Positions 42,112-51,714 are shown, counted from the stretch's first letter. The stretch: DNA of 64,000 bases from Solirubrobacter phytolaccae (GCF_027587195.1 NZ_JAPDDP010000005.1:1-64000); one strand, 5' to 3'. Notes: generated from the sequence alone by a model not told the origin. Numbers and translations: made by a program.

Positions 42112-42502
42112 GAACCGTCTCGGCGGCCACCATCCACAGGTGGCCGTCGGGGTCCGCGAACGTGCCGGTGTAGCCCCAGGGCTGCTGCTCGGGCTCGCCG
42201 ACGATCACGCCGCCCGCCGCACGCGCCCGGGCGATCAGCGCGTCGACGTCGCCGGTCACGCTGAGCACACACTCGCTGTGGCCGGGCGCGGCGGCTGTGC
42301 GGTCCCCGATCACCCAGCCGAACCCGCCGCGCGGGACGAGCATGAGGTGCAGCCCCGCGTTGAGCGCGAACTGCAACGGCTCGGGGACGCCGTCGTCGGC
42401 GGGAGCCCCGAACGCCTCCACGCCCAGCACCTCGCGGTAGAACTCGAGCGAGGTGCGGCGGTCGGCGATCGGCAAGCTGACGACTACGGGTTCATAGGCC
42501 AT
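42104..42502 (-). CDS. VOC-family protein
   Basis: The 132-residue protein has the vicinal-oxygen-chelate order: VVSLPIADRRTSLEFYREVLG, LMLVPRGGFGWVIGD, ALIARARAAGGVIVGEP and WGYTGTFADPDGHLWMVA with GHLW near the end. It is typical of glyoxalase/bleomycin-resistance-like proteins of unknown substrate. It lies 30 bases after the beta-helix gene on the same strand, separated by a strong hairpin. Confidence 0.88.
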   Translation of the reverse strand: MAYEPVVVSLPIADRRTSLEFYREVLGVEAFGAPADDGVPEPLQFALNAGLHLMLVPRGGFGWVIGDRTAAAPGHSECVLSVTGDVDALIARARAAGGVIVGEPEQQPWGYTGTFADPDGHLWMVAAETVPS

Positions 42503-42524
42503 GCCCGCACAGACTGGTGCGGGC
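42503..42524 (-). terminator. Perfect 8-base-stem hairpin
   Basis: GCCCGCAC (42503-42510), loop AGACTG, GTGCGGGC (42517-42524). Located after the beta-helix gene stop (42533) and touching the VOC start (42502) on the minus strand. Probably terminates the beta-helix message or attenuates the VOC gene. No T-tract. Confidence 0.5.
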
Positions 42525-42532
42525 GGCGAGAC

Positions 42533-43666
42533 TCATCGCCCGCGGAGCTTGAGCGTGACCTTCGACGTGGCGGTCTGGCCGTCCGCGCCGGTGGCGCGGA
42601 GCGTCAGTGTGTACAGGCCGCCGGCGAGGCCCTTGGTGGAGACGCGGACGGCGTTCGCGCCGGCCTTCGCGGAGGCCTTGCCGCGCGCCAGCGCCTTGCC
42701 CTTGCGGCTGATCGTGAGCGTGCTGGAGGCGGGCACGGTGGAGCCGTAGGAGAGGACGACCGTGCGGCCGGCGCGCGTCGTGAGCTTGCGCGCGGACGGC
42801 GCGAGCAGGAGCTTGATCGCGGGCTCGCCCTGCGGGCCGGTCGCGCCGGCGGCCCCGGTCGCGCCCGTGGCGCCCGTCGGGCCGGCGGGGCCGGTCGCCG
42901 TCGTGGTGGACAGGTCCGTCGTGGCCTTGCCGTTGTCGGTGTTGCCGATGAAGCGGTTGTCGCCGTAGTCGTTGAGCTTGCCCGTGCCGGTGGCCTCGAG
43001 ACCGAGCGTGTTGGCGAACAGCAGGTTGCCCGTGAGCCATGCGGTGCCGCCGTCGGCGACGCTGACCGCGGTGCCGGAGTTGGAGATCGAGCTGCCGCGG
43101 ACCGTCACGGCGGCGGTGCCGGTGCCGGTCGGCGCGACGGCGACGCCGTTGGTGCAGTTGTCGGACATCTCGACGCGGTTGACGAGCACGTTCGTGGCCG
43201 ACGCGCTGGGCGCGACCTCGATCGCCTTGGCGTGCTGCGAGATCGTCGAGTTCTCGATCCGGACGTTGCCCGCGCCAAGGATCCGGACGCCCGCGTGGGT
43301 GCAGGTCGTGCTGGAGATGTCGAGCCCGCGCAGGACGACGTCGTCGTTGGCGCCGGCGTTGACGTTGATGCCGTTGTAGCCCGAGCTGAGCACGCCGGCG
43401 TTGAGGCCGCGGACGTCGATCGTGATCGCCTTCGTGATCGTCACGGCCCCGAACCCGCCCGGGTCGATCGCGTTGATCTCGCCGGACGCCGCGGTCTTGG
43501 AGATCGCCCCCTGGAACGTCTTGCACGGCGCGGGGCGCGAGCACGGATTCGCGTCATCGCCGACTCCCGACACCCAGGTGCGCGTCGCCTGCGCGCTGGC
43601 CGCGGACGCGAAGGTGAGGCAAGCGGCGACCACCAGCAGGATCGGGAGAAAACGATGTCTGATCAT
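42533..43666 (-). CDS. Secreted right-handed beta-helix protein with short collagen-like segment
   Basis: The 377-residue protein has a signal peptide (ending ASAQ, residue 26), a right-handed parallel beta-helix region (repeats such as VVLRGLDISSTTCTHAGVRI, NVRIENSTISQHAKAIEVAP) to about residue 245, then about eight Gly-X-Y triplets (GPAGPTGATGATGAAGATGP), and a C-terminal Ig-like domain rich in Lys and Ala. Beta-helix proteins often bind or cleave polysaccharides; no catalytic residue is recognised. Collagen-like triplets suggest trimerisation. Confidence 0.82.
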   Translation of the reverse strand: MIRHRFLPILLVVAACLTFASAASAQATRTWVSGVGDDANPCSRPAPCKTFQGAISKTAASGEINAIDPGGFGAVTITKAITIDVRGLNAGVLSSGYNGINVNAGANDDVVLRGLDISSTTCTHAGVRILGAGNVRIENSTISQHAKAIEVAPSASATNVLVNRVEMSDNCTNGVAVAPTGTGTAAVTVRGSSISNSGTAVSVADGGTAWLTGNLLFANTLGLEATGTGKLNDYGDNRFIGNTDNGKATTDLSTTTATGPAGPTGATGATGAAGATGPQGEPAIKLLLAPSARKLTTRAGRTVVLSYGSTVPASSTLTISRKGKALARGKASAKAGANAVRVSTKGLAGGLYTLTLRATGADGQTATSKVTLKLRGR

Positions 43667-43723
43667 CTTCTGGTAGTTCGGTCGTGACGCCTCGAACTTG
43701 GGTCTACGTGAGAATTGACCGGT

Positions 43724-44071
43724 GTGATCGCAGTTACCACACCCACCGGCAACGTTGGCCGGCACGTCACCGCGATGCTCATCCGCGCTGGGGTACGCCC
43801 GCGCGTGCTCGTCCGCGACCCCACGAAGCTCGGTGACCTCGGCGGGCTCGTCGACGCCGTGGAAACCGATCTCAGCGACGCGGACGCCGTCGCGCACGCC
43901 ACCGAAGGCGTCGACGCCATGAACGAGCGGCAGGTCGACGCGCTGATGGGCATGTCCACCGGCCTGCGCGAGGGCTTCACGCCCGAGCAGCCGCGCGACG
44001 CGACGACTACGACGCCGACGACCCTGCGCGCGTTCGTCGCCGATCACATTCGTCCAAGACATGGCGGCTGA
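43724..44071 (+). pseudogene. NmrA-like NAD(P)-binding protein with internal deletion
   Basis: The 115-residue frame starts as an NmrA/SDR-a type Rossmann protein (IAVTTPTGNVGRHVTAML; VRPRVLVRDPTKL; VETDLSDADAVAHATEGVD) and then jumps at about residue 67 to sequence like the family's C-terminal end (REGFTPEQPRDATTTT, TLRAFVADHI). The family usually has about 280 residues, so roughly 170 from the middle, including the substrate-binding part, are missing in frame. GTG 43724 or TTG 43715 may start it. It may be expressed as a remnant but should not be active. Confidence 0.7.
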
Positions 44072-44091
44072 CCGGGCGTACGGTCCCACCC

Positions 44092-44448
44092 ATGACCAGC
44101 ATCAGCTTCTTCGAGCTCGGGGTGGAGGACGCGGACAAGGGCCGCGCGTTCTACGGAGCCATGTTCGGGTGGGAGTTCGAGACCGGGCCCGCCATGCAGG
44201 GGTTCGGCATCAAGACCGGCGGCGTGCCCGGCGGCATGCACCCGAACGACAAGGGCGTGTGGCCGTACGTGTTCTTCCAGGTCGAGGACCTGGACGCGGC
44301 GCTCGAACGCGTGCAGGAGCTCGGCGGCGAGGTCCAGGAGGGCTTCGACGACGACAAGCCCGAGAACGTCGCGAAGTTCGGGCGCTTCAAGTTCTGCAAG
44401 GACGACCAGGGCTCGCCGTTCGGGCTCCACGAGCCGCCGAAGCCGTGA
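44092..44448 (+). CDS. VOC-family protein
   Basis: The 118-residue protein begins SISFFELGVEDADKGRAFYGAMFGW, the common actinobacterial 'VOC, glyoxalase-like' start, has GGVPGGMHPNDKG and ends with FKFCKDDQGSPFGLHEPP. TACGGT lies 7 bases before the ATG. It overlaps the following AraC gene by 4 bases (GTGA), so the two are translated together, here with VOC first, the reverse of 24963-25797. Confidence 0.9.
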   Translation: MTSISFFELGVEDADKGRAFYGAMFGWEFETGPAMQGFGIKTGGVPGGMHPNDKGVWPYVFFQVEDLDAALERVQELGGEVQEGFDDDKPENVAKFGRFKFCKDDQGSPFGLHEPPKP

Positions 44449-45287
44449 CCCGCGTCGTCCGGCACGTCTCCGAGCAGGACAGGTGGGAGATGGCCCACGC
44501 GCTGCCGGACCCGCGCCTGGACGGCTACGTCATCCAGTACTGCGACTACGACGAGCGGACGGGCAGCTTCGTGCGCCGGCGCGAGCTGCCCGGCGACCGG
44601 ATCGTCGCGATCGTGAACCTCGGTGCGCCGATCCGCATCCGAGCGCCCGACTCCGGCTGGACGACCCACGCCACGGGCTTCTTCGCCGGCCTGCACGACA
44701 CGTACGCGATCAGCGAGACCAACGGCGCGCAGCGCGGCGTCCAGATCGACCTCACGCCCGTCGGCGCGCACCTGCTGCTGCGGCTGCCGATGCATCACCT
44801 GACGCACCGGGTCGTCTCCCTCGAGGAGCTCCTGAACCGGCCGGGGCTCGACCTGCACGAGCAGCTCGCCACCGCCACCCACTACGAGCAGCGCTTCAAC
44901 CTCCTCGACGCGTTCTTCCTCAACCGCCTCGACGACGCGCTCTCTCCCGTCCCGAGCATCACCCGCGCCCTCGCCCGCCTGAAGGCCACGCAGGGCACGG
45001 TGTCGATCGCCACGCTCACGGACGAGCTGCAGTGCAGCCGCCGCCACCTGAACACCGGCTTCCAGGAGCACGTGGGCGTCTCGCCGAAGCTGCTCGCCCG
45101 GATCCTGCGCTTCAACCACGCGGTCGCGCTGATCGACAGCGCGCGCAGCTGGGCCGACATCTCCCAGCACGCCGGCTACTACGACCAGGCGCACATGGTC
45201 CGCGACTTCCACCAGTTCGCCGGCGCCTCGCCGACCGAGTTCGCCCGGCGGCAACTGCCGGACGGCGGCGGCGTCAGGGCCGACTGA
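44445..45287 (+). CDS. AraC-family regulator
   Basis: The 280-residue protein has an N-terminal sensor of DUF6597-like type (ALPDPRLDGYVIQYCDYDERTG) and the C-terminal AraC helix-turn-helix pair (VSIATLTDELQCSRRHLNTGF; SWADISQHAGYYDQAHMVRDF). GTG overlaps the VOC stop. It probably regulates the VOC-AraC operon. It is convergent with the P450 gene (14-base overlap). Confidence 0.9.
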   Translation: MTRVVRHVSEQDRWEMAHALPDPRLDGYVIQYCDYDERTGSFVRRRELPGDRIVAIVNLGAPIRIRAPDSGWTTHATGFFAGLHDTYAISETNGAQRGVQIDLTPVGAHLLLRLPMHHLTHRVVSLEELLNRPGLDLHEQLATATHYEQRFNLLDAFFLNRLDDALSPVPSITRALARLKATQGTVSIATLTDELQCSRRHLNTGFQEHVGVSPKLLARILRFNHAVALIDSARSWADISQHAGYYDQAHMVRDFHQFAGASPTEFARRQLPDGGGVRAD

Positions 45288-46404
45288 CCGCCAGCGGCAG
45301 CGTCCCGCTGTGCGGCGCGATCCAGCCGCCGCCGGGGTCCTCCGCGAGCTGCAGGCCCGGCATCCGCTCGGCGAGCCGGCGGAACATCACGCGCGCCTCC
45401 AGCCGCCCCAGCCCGGCCCCGAGGCAGTAGTGGATGCCGTGCCCGAAGCCGAGCTGACGGCCGCTCTCGCCGCGCTGGATGTCGAACGCGTTCGGGCGTG
45501 AGAAGACCTCGGGGTCGCGGTTCGCGCCGAGCAGCGCGAGCCCGACCCGCTCGCCCGCCGGGATCGTGCCGCCGAGCCACACGTCCCGCTGCGCGAACCG
45601 CGGCGGGGCGATCTCGACCGGGCCGTCGAAGCGCAGGATCTCCTCGACCGCCAGCGCCGCCAGCAGCGGGTCCGCGCACAGCGCGGCCCACTGCTCGGGA
45701 TGCGACAGCAACGCGCGCAGGCCGTTGACGATCGTGTAGACGGCGGTCTCCTGGCCCGCGATCAAGAGCAGCTGCACCATCGCGATCAGGTCCTCTCGCG
45801 CCAGACCCTCCAGCGCCGCCAGAGCGGACACGAGGTCCTCGCGGGGCCGCGCCGCCCGTTCGTCGGCCAGCGCGTCGACCCACGCGGCGAACGCCAGCGT
45901 CGCCATGTCCCGGTCCTCGCCGGACATGATCGCCGCCGACCACGCCCGGAACCGCCCGCGGTCCTCCTCGGGCACGCCGATCAGCTCCGCGATGACCGCG
46001 ACCGGCATCGGCTCACCGAGCTCCGCCACGCCGTCGAACGTGCCTCGCTCCAGCGCGGCGTCGATCAGCGCGTCGACGATCGCGACTACCCGCGGCTCCA
46101 GCGCCGCGACCGCCCGCGGCGTGAACGCGCGGCTGACCAACGCCCGCAGCTGGGTGTGCTCGGGCGGGTCCAGGTTGATCAGCTGGCGCGCGTCGAGGCG
46201 CTCGAGCAGCGTCGCCGGCTCGGGCGTTCCCGCGAGCTGATGGCCGAGGTCGGGATGCGTGAGCCCGTCGCGGACGTCGGCGTAGCGGGCGACGATCCAG
46301 AAACGCTCGGCCGTGTCCGGATGGACCTGGAGCACGGGCGCGCCGACCGCCCGGACACGCGCGTAGAACGCGTGCCGGTCGGCGCGGACCTCGGGCTCCC
46401 ACAA
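45274..46404 (-). CDS. Cytochrome P450
   Basis: The 376-residue protein has the bacterial P450 set: I-helix LLIAGQETAVYTI (AGQET instead of AGxDT), ExxR in EEILRFDG, heme-binding FGHGIHYCLGAGLGRLE with the Cys ligand. No ferredoxin or reductase gene is adjacent. Start: no ATG or GTG fits, TTG at 46404 is taken; a CTG at 46422 overlapping the GH127 stop (CTGA) with GGCGGAG 8 bases upstream is a serious alternative. The P450 and Tat-exported GH127 gene probably share an operon, though their activities do not obviously connect. Confidence 0.9.
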   Translation of the reverse strand: MWEPEVRADRHAFYARVRAVGAPVLQVHPDTAERFWIVARYADVRDGLTHPDLGHQLAGTPEPATLLERLDARQLINLDPPEHTQLRALVSRAFTPRAVAALEPRVVAIVDALIDAALERGTFDGVAELGEPMPVAVIAELIGVPEEDRGRFRAWSAAIMSGEDRDMATLAFAAWVDALADERAARPREDLVSALAALEGLAREDLIAMVQLLLIAGQETAVYTIVNGLRALLSHPEQWAALCADPLLAALAVEEILRFDGPVEIAPPRFAQRDVWLGGTIPAGERVGLALLGANRDPEVFSRPNAFDIQRGESGRQLGFGHGIHYCLGAGLGRLEARVMFRRLAERMPGLQLAEDPGGGWIAPHSGTLPLAVSRP

Positions 46405-46418
46405 CGCTCCGGGAGCGA

Positions 46419-48728
46419 TCAGACGCGCAGCTCCGCCTCGGCCGACTGCGCGGCCGTGACGACCGTCGCGCGCTGCTCGGCCGTCAACAGCGTGGCCGCG
46501 GCGGCGTCCACCGCGGCCACGAACGCGGCGTGCGACGCGAACGGCGCCTGGTCCCACACCACATCCAGGAACGTGAGTCCCTCGTCACCCGGCGACACGA
46601 CGCCCGTGACCGGCACGTCGTAGCTCGGCAGGTCGTCGTCGCGCTTGACGTTGGGCACGCCGGTCCGCACCGCGCCGAACACGATCTCCGGCTCGGCCCG
46701 CCGGAAGTACGGCGAGTGCGCCTGCGTGTCGCCGACGTAGTGCGGGCGCAGCGTCAGCCCGCCGGCGACGAAGTTCATGCCGGTCGAGCGCGTGATCGCG
46801 GCGCGCTCGTAGTCGCCGTCGAGCTTCAGGTGCCGGTAGAGCGAGAGCTGCTGGAAGGCCCCCGCCGCGACCGTGCCCAGGATCGGCATCAGCAGCGGCC
46901 CGTAGTGCACCGACTGCGTGTCCGGCCGATCCAGCGCCCGCTCGATCCGGATCGAGAACGGGAACGCGATCTCGATCGTGTCGCCGGCCGCCCAGCGGCG
47001 CGTCAGAGCCACGTACGAACCCGGGGCCGCGTCCAACGCCTGCACCGCGCCGTTCACGCGCACCTCGTAGCCCTTGGTCGCCCACGCCGGCACGCGCAGC
47101 TTGACCGTGTACGACGCCGCCGCGCCGCCGAACGTCAGCTTCGTCGCCTGCGTGCGCGGGAAGTCGGTCTCCTGGGTCACCGTCACGCCGCGCTGTGTCC
47201 ACGACAACGTCGACGGGATGAACAGGTTCACCCACAGCGTCGCGTCGTCATCGGAGCGGAAGTAGGCCGACTCCTGGTGCTTGGTGTGGTTCTCCATCCC
47301 CGTGCCGCCGCAGCACGTGCCCGTGTTCCCGTAGCCCTTGCGGTTGCCGGGCGTCAACGGCTGGAAGTACGTGACCTGCGGGTTGGAGTTGGAGTTCGTG
47401 TCCGACCGCGAGCCCGCGATCATGTTGAACAGCCCGCGCTCGACGTAGTCGATGTACGCCGGATCCGGGTCGTGGAAGAACAGGTTGCGCGCGAGCTTGA
47501 TCAGGTTGTAGGTCGTGCACGTCTCGGCGCCGTTCTCGGCGATCGAGTTCGCGATGTTGTCCCGGTTCTGGAAGCACTCGATGTTGTTGTTCGCGCCCGC
47601 GAAGTTGCCGCTCGTGCCGCCGTGCGCGTACATGCGGTGCGGCACGACCATGCCGAAGAAGTGCTTGGAGGCCGTGTGGTAGTCGGCAAAGCCGGTCCGC
47701 TCGAAGATCCGCATGTAGCCGACGAAGTTCGGCACGTGCGTGTTCGCGTGCAGGCGCTGCTGGCGGCGGCGCCCCGGCTGCTTGCCGGCCTCGAACACGA
47801 GGATGTCGCGGTTCTCGACGCACGCCTGGAAGAGCGACTCGCGCGAGTCGAACAGCGGCGCCATCCGCCCGTACGTGCGGTTCCCGGTCAGCTCGCCCAG
47901 CTCGACCAGCACTTCGTTGATCCCGCCGTACTCGCCCGCGATGTACGTGTCCCACATGAAGTTGAGGTCTTCACGCGTCGGCGGGCCTGCGTAGTCCGGG
48001 TGCATGACGTCGCCGACGGTGAGCGCCAGGTGCGCCCAATCCGCCATGCGACAGACGATCTCGAGCGCGCGCAGGTCGCCCGTGAGCGTGTACGCGTCCA
48101 GGAACCCGCGCATCAGCTTGTGCTGCGTGTACCAGGGCGCCCACGTGTTCAGGTCCTGGTTCTGGCCGTAGATCGCGAAGCGCGGCGGGCCGAGCCGCAG
48201 CACGGTGTCCTCGGGCTTGGCGCCGAGGTAGCCGGGATGCACGACCAGCCCGTTCTCCACCAGCGCGTCCTGGACCGCGCCGAGCTCGGTGACCACCCAG
48301 CGCAGCTTGTCGCCCAGCACCGCGTCGCCGGCGCTCGCGGCCTGCGCGAGCGCGCTGAGGTAGTGCCCGGTCCAGTGCCCACTGAGCAGCCCGCCCTCCT
48401 CCCAGCCGCCCGGCACCTGCACGCCGGCCGGGTTCGGGCGCCCGGCGAGCCGGTTGAACAGCACCAGGAAGCGGCGCTCGTCGTAGGCGCGCAGGAACGT
48501 CAGCATCCGGTCCTGCTTCTCCTTCAGCAGACCCGGGCCCAAAGTCACGTCGTAGAGCGGGAACGGCCGGATCGGCGCGGTCGCGCCCGCGCCCACGTAG
48601 TCCGGCAGCGGCCCCGCGCTCCCCGCGCCCGGAATCGCCGCCAGCGTCGCCCCAGGCTTGAGCATCGCTCCCGCCGCAAACGCCGCTGACGCCGCCATGA
48701 ACTCGCGCCGCCGCATCGATGAATCCAC
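46419..48728 (-). CDS. Tat-exported GH127-family beta-L-arabinofuranosidase-like protein
   Basis: The 769-residue protein has a Tat signal (RRREFMAASAAFAAG) and the GH127 (DUF1680) fold: an (alpha/alpha)6 barrel from about 60, with the zinc-binding Glu-x-Cys in AETCTTYN near residue 405 and the Cys pair GTCCGGTGMENHTKHQE near 482 that supplies zinc ligand and the catalytic Cys nucleophile in this family, followed by C-terminal beta-sandwiches. Such enzymes release beta-L-arabinofuranose from plant glycans. GTG 48728 is supported by GGGAGG about 7 bases upstream; ATG 48716 is the alternative. Confidence 0.9.
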   Translation of the reverse strand: MDSSMRRREFMAASAAFAAGAMLKPGATLAAIPGAGSAGPLPDYVGAGATAPIRPFPLYDVTLGPGLLKEKQDRMLTFLRAYDERRFLVLFNRLAGRPNPAGVQVPGGWEEGGLLSGHWTGHYLSALAQAASAGDAVLGDKLRWVVTELGAVQDALVENGLVVHPGYLGAKPEDTVLRLGPPRFAIYGQNQDLNTWAPWYTQHKLMRGFLDAYTLTGDLRALEIVCRMADWAHLALTVGDVMHPDYAGPPTREDLNFMWDTYIAGEYGGINEVLVELGELTGNRTYGRMAPLFDSRESLFQACVENRDILVFEAGKQPGRRRQQRLHANTHVPNFVGYMRIFERTGFADYHTASKHFFGMVVPHRMYAHGGTSGNFAGANNNIECFQNRDNIANSIAENGAETCTTYNLIKLARNLFFHDPDPAYIDYVERGLFNMIAGSRSDTNSNSNPQVTYFQPLTPGNRKGYGNTGTCCGGTGMENHTKHQESAYFRSDDDATLWVNLFIPSTLSWTQRGVTVTQETDFPRTQATKLTFGGAAASYTVKLRVPAWATKGYEVRVNGAVQALDAAPGSYVALTRRWAAGDTIEIAFPFSIRIERALDRPDTQSVHYGPLLMPILGTVAAGAFQQLSLYRHLKLDGDYERAAITRSTGMNFVAGGLTLRPHYVGDTQAHSPYFRRAEPEIVFGAVRTGVPNVKRDDDLPSYDVPVTGVVSPGDEGLTFLDVVWDQAPFASHAAFVAAVDAAAATLLTAEQRATVVTAAQSAEAELRV

Positions 48729-48864
48729 CCGTCCACCCTCCCGACCTCGTGGTGCTCCCCCTCCCGAACGCTAAAGGGGACTCCACCGAATCTCGTCAGA
48801 CGCGTGTAGCAAGCTCACGACCAACCTCTCTGACAAACGAGAGAAACGCGTACCCTGCCCGTCC

Positions 48865-50187
48865 ATGCGGATCGTGGTGCTGGGCGCCGGCCACGTGGGT
48901 CGGGCGATCGTGAGTGCTCTGTACCAGGAGCACGAGATCACGGTCATCGACACGAACGTCGACCGGCTGACCGCCGTGGCCGACCGCTACGACGTACGCG
49001 TCGTGGAGGGCAACGGCACGACCAAGCGGATCATCCGCGAGGCGGGGATCCAGAACTGCTCGCTGTTCATCGCCTCCACCTCACGCGAGGAGGCGAACCT
49101 CGTCGCGGCCATGCTGGTCAAGAAGCTCAGCGGCGCGCGCGTGGTCGTGCGCACGACCAGCGTCGAGTACCTGGACGCCTGGCGCGAGCGCGAGATCGAC
49201 GTGGACTTCATGGTCTCGAGCGAGCTGGAGACCGCGAACGCGATCTCGGGCCTGATCGGCATCCCGGCCGCGCGCCAGACCGACGTCTTCGCCGAGGGCA
49301 AGGTCCAGGTCGTCGAGTTCGACGTGCCCGAGGGCGCGAGCCACGACGTCATCGACCGGCCGCTGCGCGAGGCCGAGCTGCCACACGACTCCAAGGTCGT
49401 GAGCATCATCCGCGGCAACGAGCTGACGTTCCCGCGCGGCTCGGAGCGGATCCTGGCCGGCGACCGGATCGTCGTCATCGGCTCCCCGGACGCCGCGCGC
49501 GAGTGGAGCCGGCTGATCTCGCGCGAGCACCAGCGCGTGGACGACATCGTGATCTTCGGCGGCGGCCGGATGGGCACGACGATCGCGCACGTGCTGCTGG
49601 ACCGCGGCATCCGCGTGCGCTTCGTCGAGGGCCGGGCGGAGCGGGCGCGCGAGGTGGCGGAGGAGATCCCGGCCGCGCGCGTCTTCCACGCGAGCGCCTT
49701 CGACCCCGAGTTCTTCGACCGCGAGCGGATCGGGCGCGCGACCGCCGCGGTGTTCGCCCTCAATGACGACCCCGGCAACCTGTTCAGCGCCGTGCTGGCC
49801 AAGGCGCACGGCGTGCAGCTGACGATCGCGCTCGCGCACGACCAGACGTCGCTGAAGGTCTACGAGCGCGGCGGGGTGGACGTGGCCATCAACCCGCGCC
49901 AGGTGATCGCGGAGGAGCTCGTGCGCTTCGGCCACGACCCGCGGCTGCGTCAGATCGCGATGCTCGACGACGACCGGTTCGAGATCCTCGACCTGACGGT
50001 GCGGGCGGAGTCCGAGCTCGCGGGCCTGCGCTTCGACCAGATGCCCGAGACCGGCTCGGTGGTCGGCGCGATCATCCGCGGCGGCGACGCGATCATCCCG
50101 CACTCGAAGGACATCCTGCGCGCGGGTGACCGCGTGATCGTGTTCGTGGAGTCGCGGCGCGCGTCCACGGTCGAGCGCGTGCTGTGA
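48865..50187 (+). CDS. trkA: Trk potassium system regulatory protein TrkA
   Basis: The 440-residue protein has two tandem RCK units, each with a Rossmann NAD-binding domain (GAGHVGRAIV at residue 7; GGGRMGTTIA near 233) and a TrkA-C domain (KVQVVEFDVPEG; RFEILDLTVRAES). It sits on the cytoplasmic face and gates TrkH in response to nucleotides. TACCCT lies 8 bases before the ATG. Its TGA overlaps the TrkH GTG (GTGA). Confidence 0.94.
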   Translation: MRIVVLGAGHVGRAIVSALYQEHEITVIDTNVDRLTAVADRYDVRVVEGNGTTKRIIREAGIQNCSLFIASTSREEANLVAAMLVKKLSGARVVVRTTSVEYLDAWREREIDVDFMVSSELETANAISGLIGIPAARQTDVFAEGKVQVVEFDVPEGASHDVIDRPLREAELPHDSKVVSIIRGNELTFPRGSERILAGDRIVVIGSPDAAREWSRLISREHQRVDDIVIFGGGRMGTTIAHVLLDRGIRVRFVEGRAERAREVAEEIPAARVFHASAFDPEFFDRERIGRATAAVFALNDDPGNLFSAVLAKAHGVQLTIALAHDQTSLKVYERGGVDVAINPRQVIAEELVRFGHDPRLRQIAMLDDDRFEILDLTVRAESELAGLRFDQMPETGSVVGAIIRGGDAIIPHSKDILRAGDRVIVFVESRRASTVERVL

Positions 50188-51701
50188 AGCGGCCCCGGAC
50201 CGGGATTGACGTCGGGGCCGCGCTGGACCTCGTCGGCGGCGTGCTCAAGTGGCTCGCGCCCGCGTTCCTGCTGCCGGTCGTGGTCGCGATCGGTTACGGC
50301 GAGTCCTGCTGGTGGGCGTTCGTCGTCGCCGCCGTGATCACGGGCGTCGCGGGCTGGACGCTGGACCAGATCACGGGCGACAAAGAGGGCGCGGCGGTCA
50401 CGCCGCGCGAGAGCTTCCTGGTCGTCGCGCTGCTGTGGCTGCTGATCCCGATGTTCGGCGCGCTGCCGTACATCCTGGACGGCGGACCGGTGCTGAGCCG
50501 GCCGATCGACGCCTACTTCGAGGCGGTCTCGGGCTTCACCGCGACCGGCGCGACGCTCGTGCCCAAGGTCGAGGCGCTGGACCGCTCGATGCTCTTCTGG
50601 CGCCAGCTCAGCCACTGGCTCGGCGGCATGGGCATCATCGTGCTCGCCGTCGCGATCCTGCCGCGACTGCGGATCGGCGGGCGCCAGCTGCTGCAGTCCG
50701 AGCTCGCCGGGCCGACCGAGATCGAGCAGCTCGGCGACACGATCCGCGAGACCGCCCGGCGGCTGTGGCGCCTGTACGTGGTGCTCACGCTGATCGCGAT
50801 CGCGGTGCTCGGCTTCATCGGCTGGTCCGGCCTCGACGAGGAGCTGACGTTCTTCGACGCGGTCGGGCACGCGCTGTCGGTGGTCGCGCTCGGCGGCTTC
50901 AGCACGCGCACGATCTCGGTGGCCGCGTTCGCGCCCATCACCCAGTACGTGATCCTCGTGTTCATGATCATCGCGGGGATCAACTTCCTGCGCCTGTACC
51001 GGTTCTTCGTGCAGCGCCGGTTCGACGTGCTCACGCGCGACGAGGAGCTGCGGCTGTACCTCGCGCTGATCGTGATCGGGACGATCCTGATCGCGATCGA
51101 GGTGATCGGCGGCGGCTACGAGGAGGGCGAGGCGGGCATCCGCCACTCGCTCTTCCAGGCCACGGCGATCCTCACCACGACCGGCTTCGCCACCGCCGAC
51201 TACGCGGTCTGGGGCCCGCTCGCCACGGTCACGCTGCTGCTGCTGATGTTCTCCGGCGCGTCGGCGGGCTCGACCGGCGGCGGCATCAAGATCATCCGCC
51301 ACCTGCTGCTGTTCAAGCTCGTCCGGCGCGAGCTCGAGCAGACCGTGCACCGCGAGGCGATCGTCCCGATCCGCGCCAACAAGCGCGTGGTCGACGAGAA
51401 GGCGCTGCGCTCGACGATCGTCTTCGTGCTGCTCTACCTGGTCACGTTCGCGGTCGGCGCGCTCGGGCTGGTGGCCGACGCACGCCGCGCGGGGGAGGAC
51501 CTGAGCGCGTTCGACGCGTTCGGCGCCGCCGCCGCGTGCCTGGGCAACGTCGGCCCGGCGTTCGGCTTCGCTGGCCCGTACGGCTCATTTGCGCCGTTCA
51601 GCGACTTGTCGACCTGGATCTGCACGGTATTGATGTGGCTCGGCCGCGTCGAGATCATCCCGGTCGTGGTCATCCTGACCCGCGCGTATTGGCGTTCCTG
51701 A
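50184..51701 (+). CDS. trkH: Trk potassium uptake channel subunit TrkH
   Basis: The 505-residue membrane protein has the four P-loop motifs of Trk/Ktr channels: SGFTATGAT near residue 115, LGGFSTRT near 238, TTGFATAD near 333 and LGNVGPAF near 455, each with the filter Gly. Together with TrkA it moves K+ into the cell. GTG overlaps the TrkA stop by 4 bases. Confidence 0.94.
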   Translation: MKRPRTGIDVGAALDLVGGVLKWLAPAFLLPVVVAIGYGESCWWAFVVAAVITGVAGWTLDQITGDKEGAAVTPRESFLVVALLWLLIPMFGALPYILDGGPVLSRPIDAYFEAVSGFTATGATLVPKVEALDRSMLFWRQLSHWLGGMGIIVLAVAILPRLRIGGRQLLQSELAGPTEIEQLGDTIRETARRLWRLYVVLTLIAIAVLGFIGWSGLDEELTFFDAVGHALSVVALGGFSTRTISVAAFAPITQYVILVFMIIAGINFLRLYRFFVQRRFDVLTRDEELRLYLALIVIGTILIAIEVIGGGYEEGEAGIRHSLFQATAILTTTGFATADYAVWGPLATVTLLLLMFSGASAGSTGGGIKIIRHLLLFKLVRRELEQTVHREAIVPIRANKRVVDEKALRSTIVFVLLYLVTFAVGALGLVADARRAGEDLSAFDAFGAAAACLGNVGPAFGFAGPYGSFAPFSDLSTWICTVLMWLGRVEIIPVVVILTRAYWRS

Positions 51702-51714
51702 GGAGAGAGATTCC

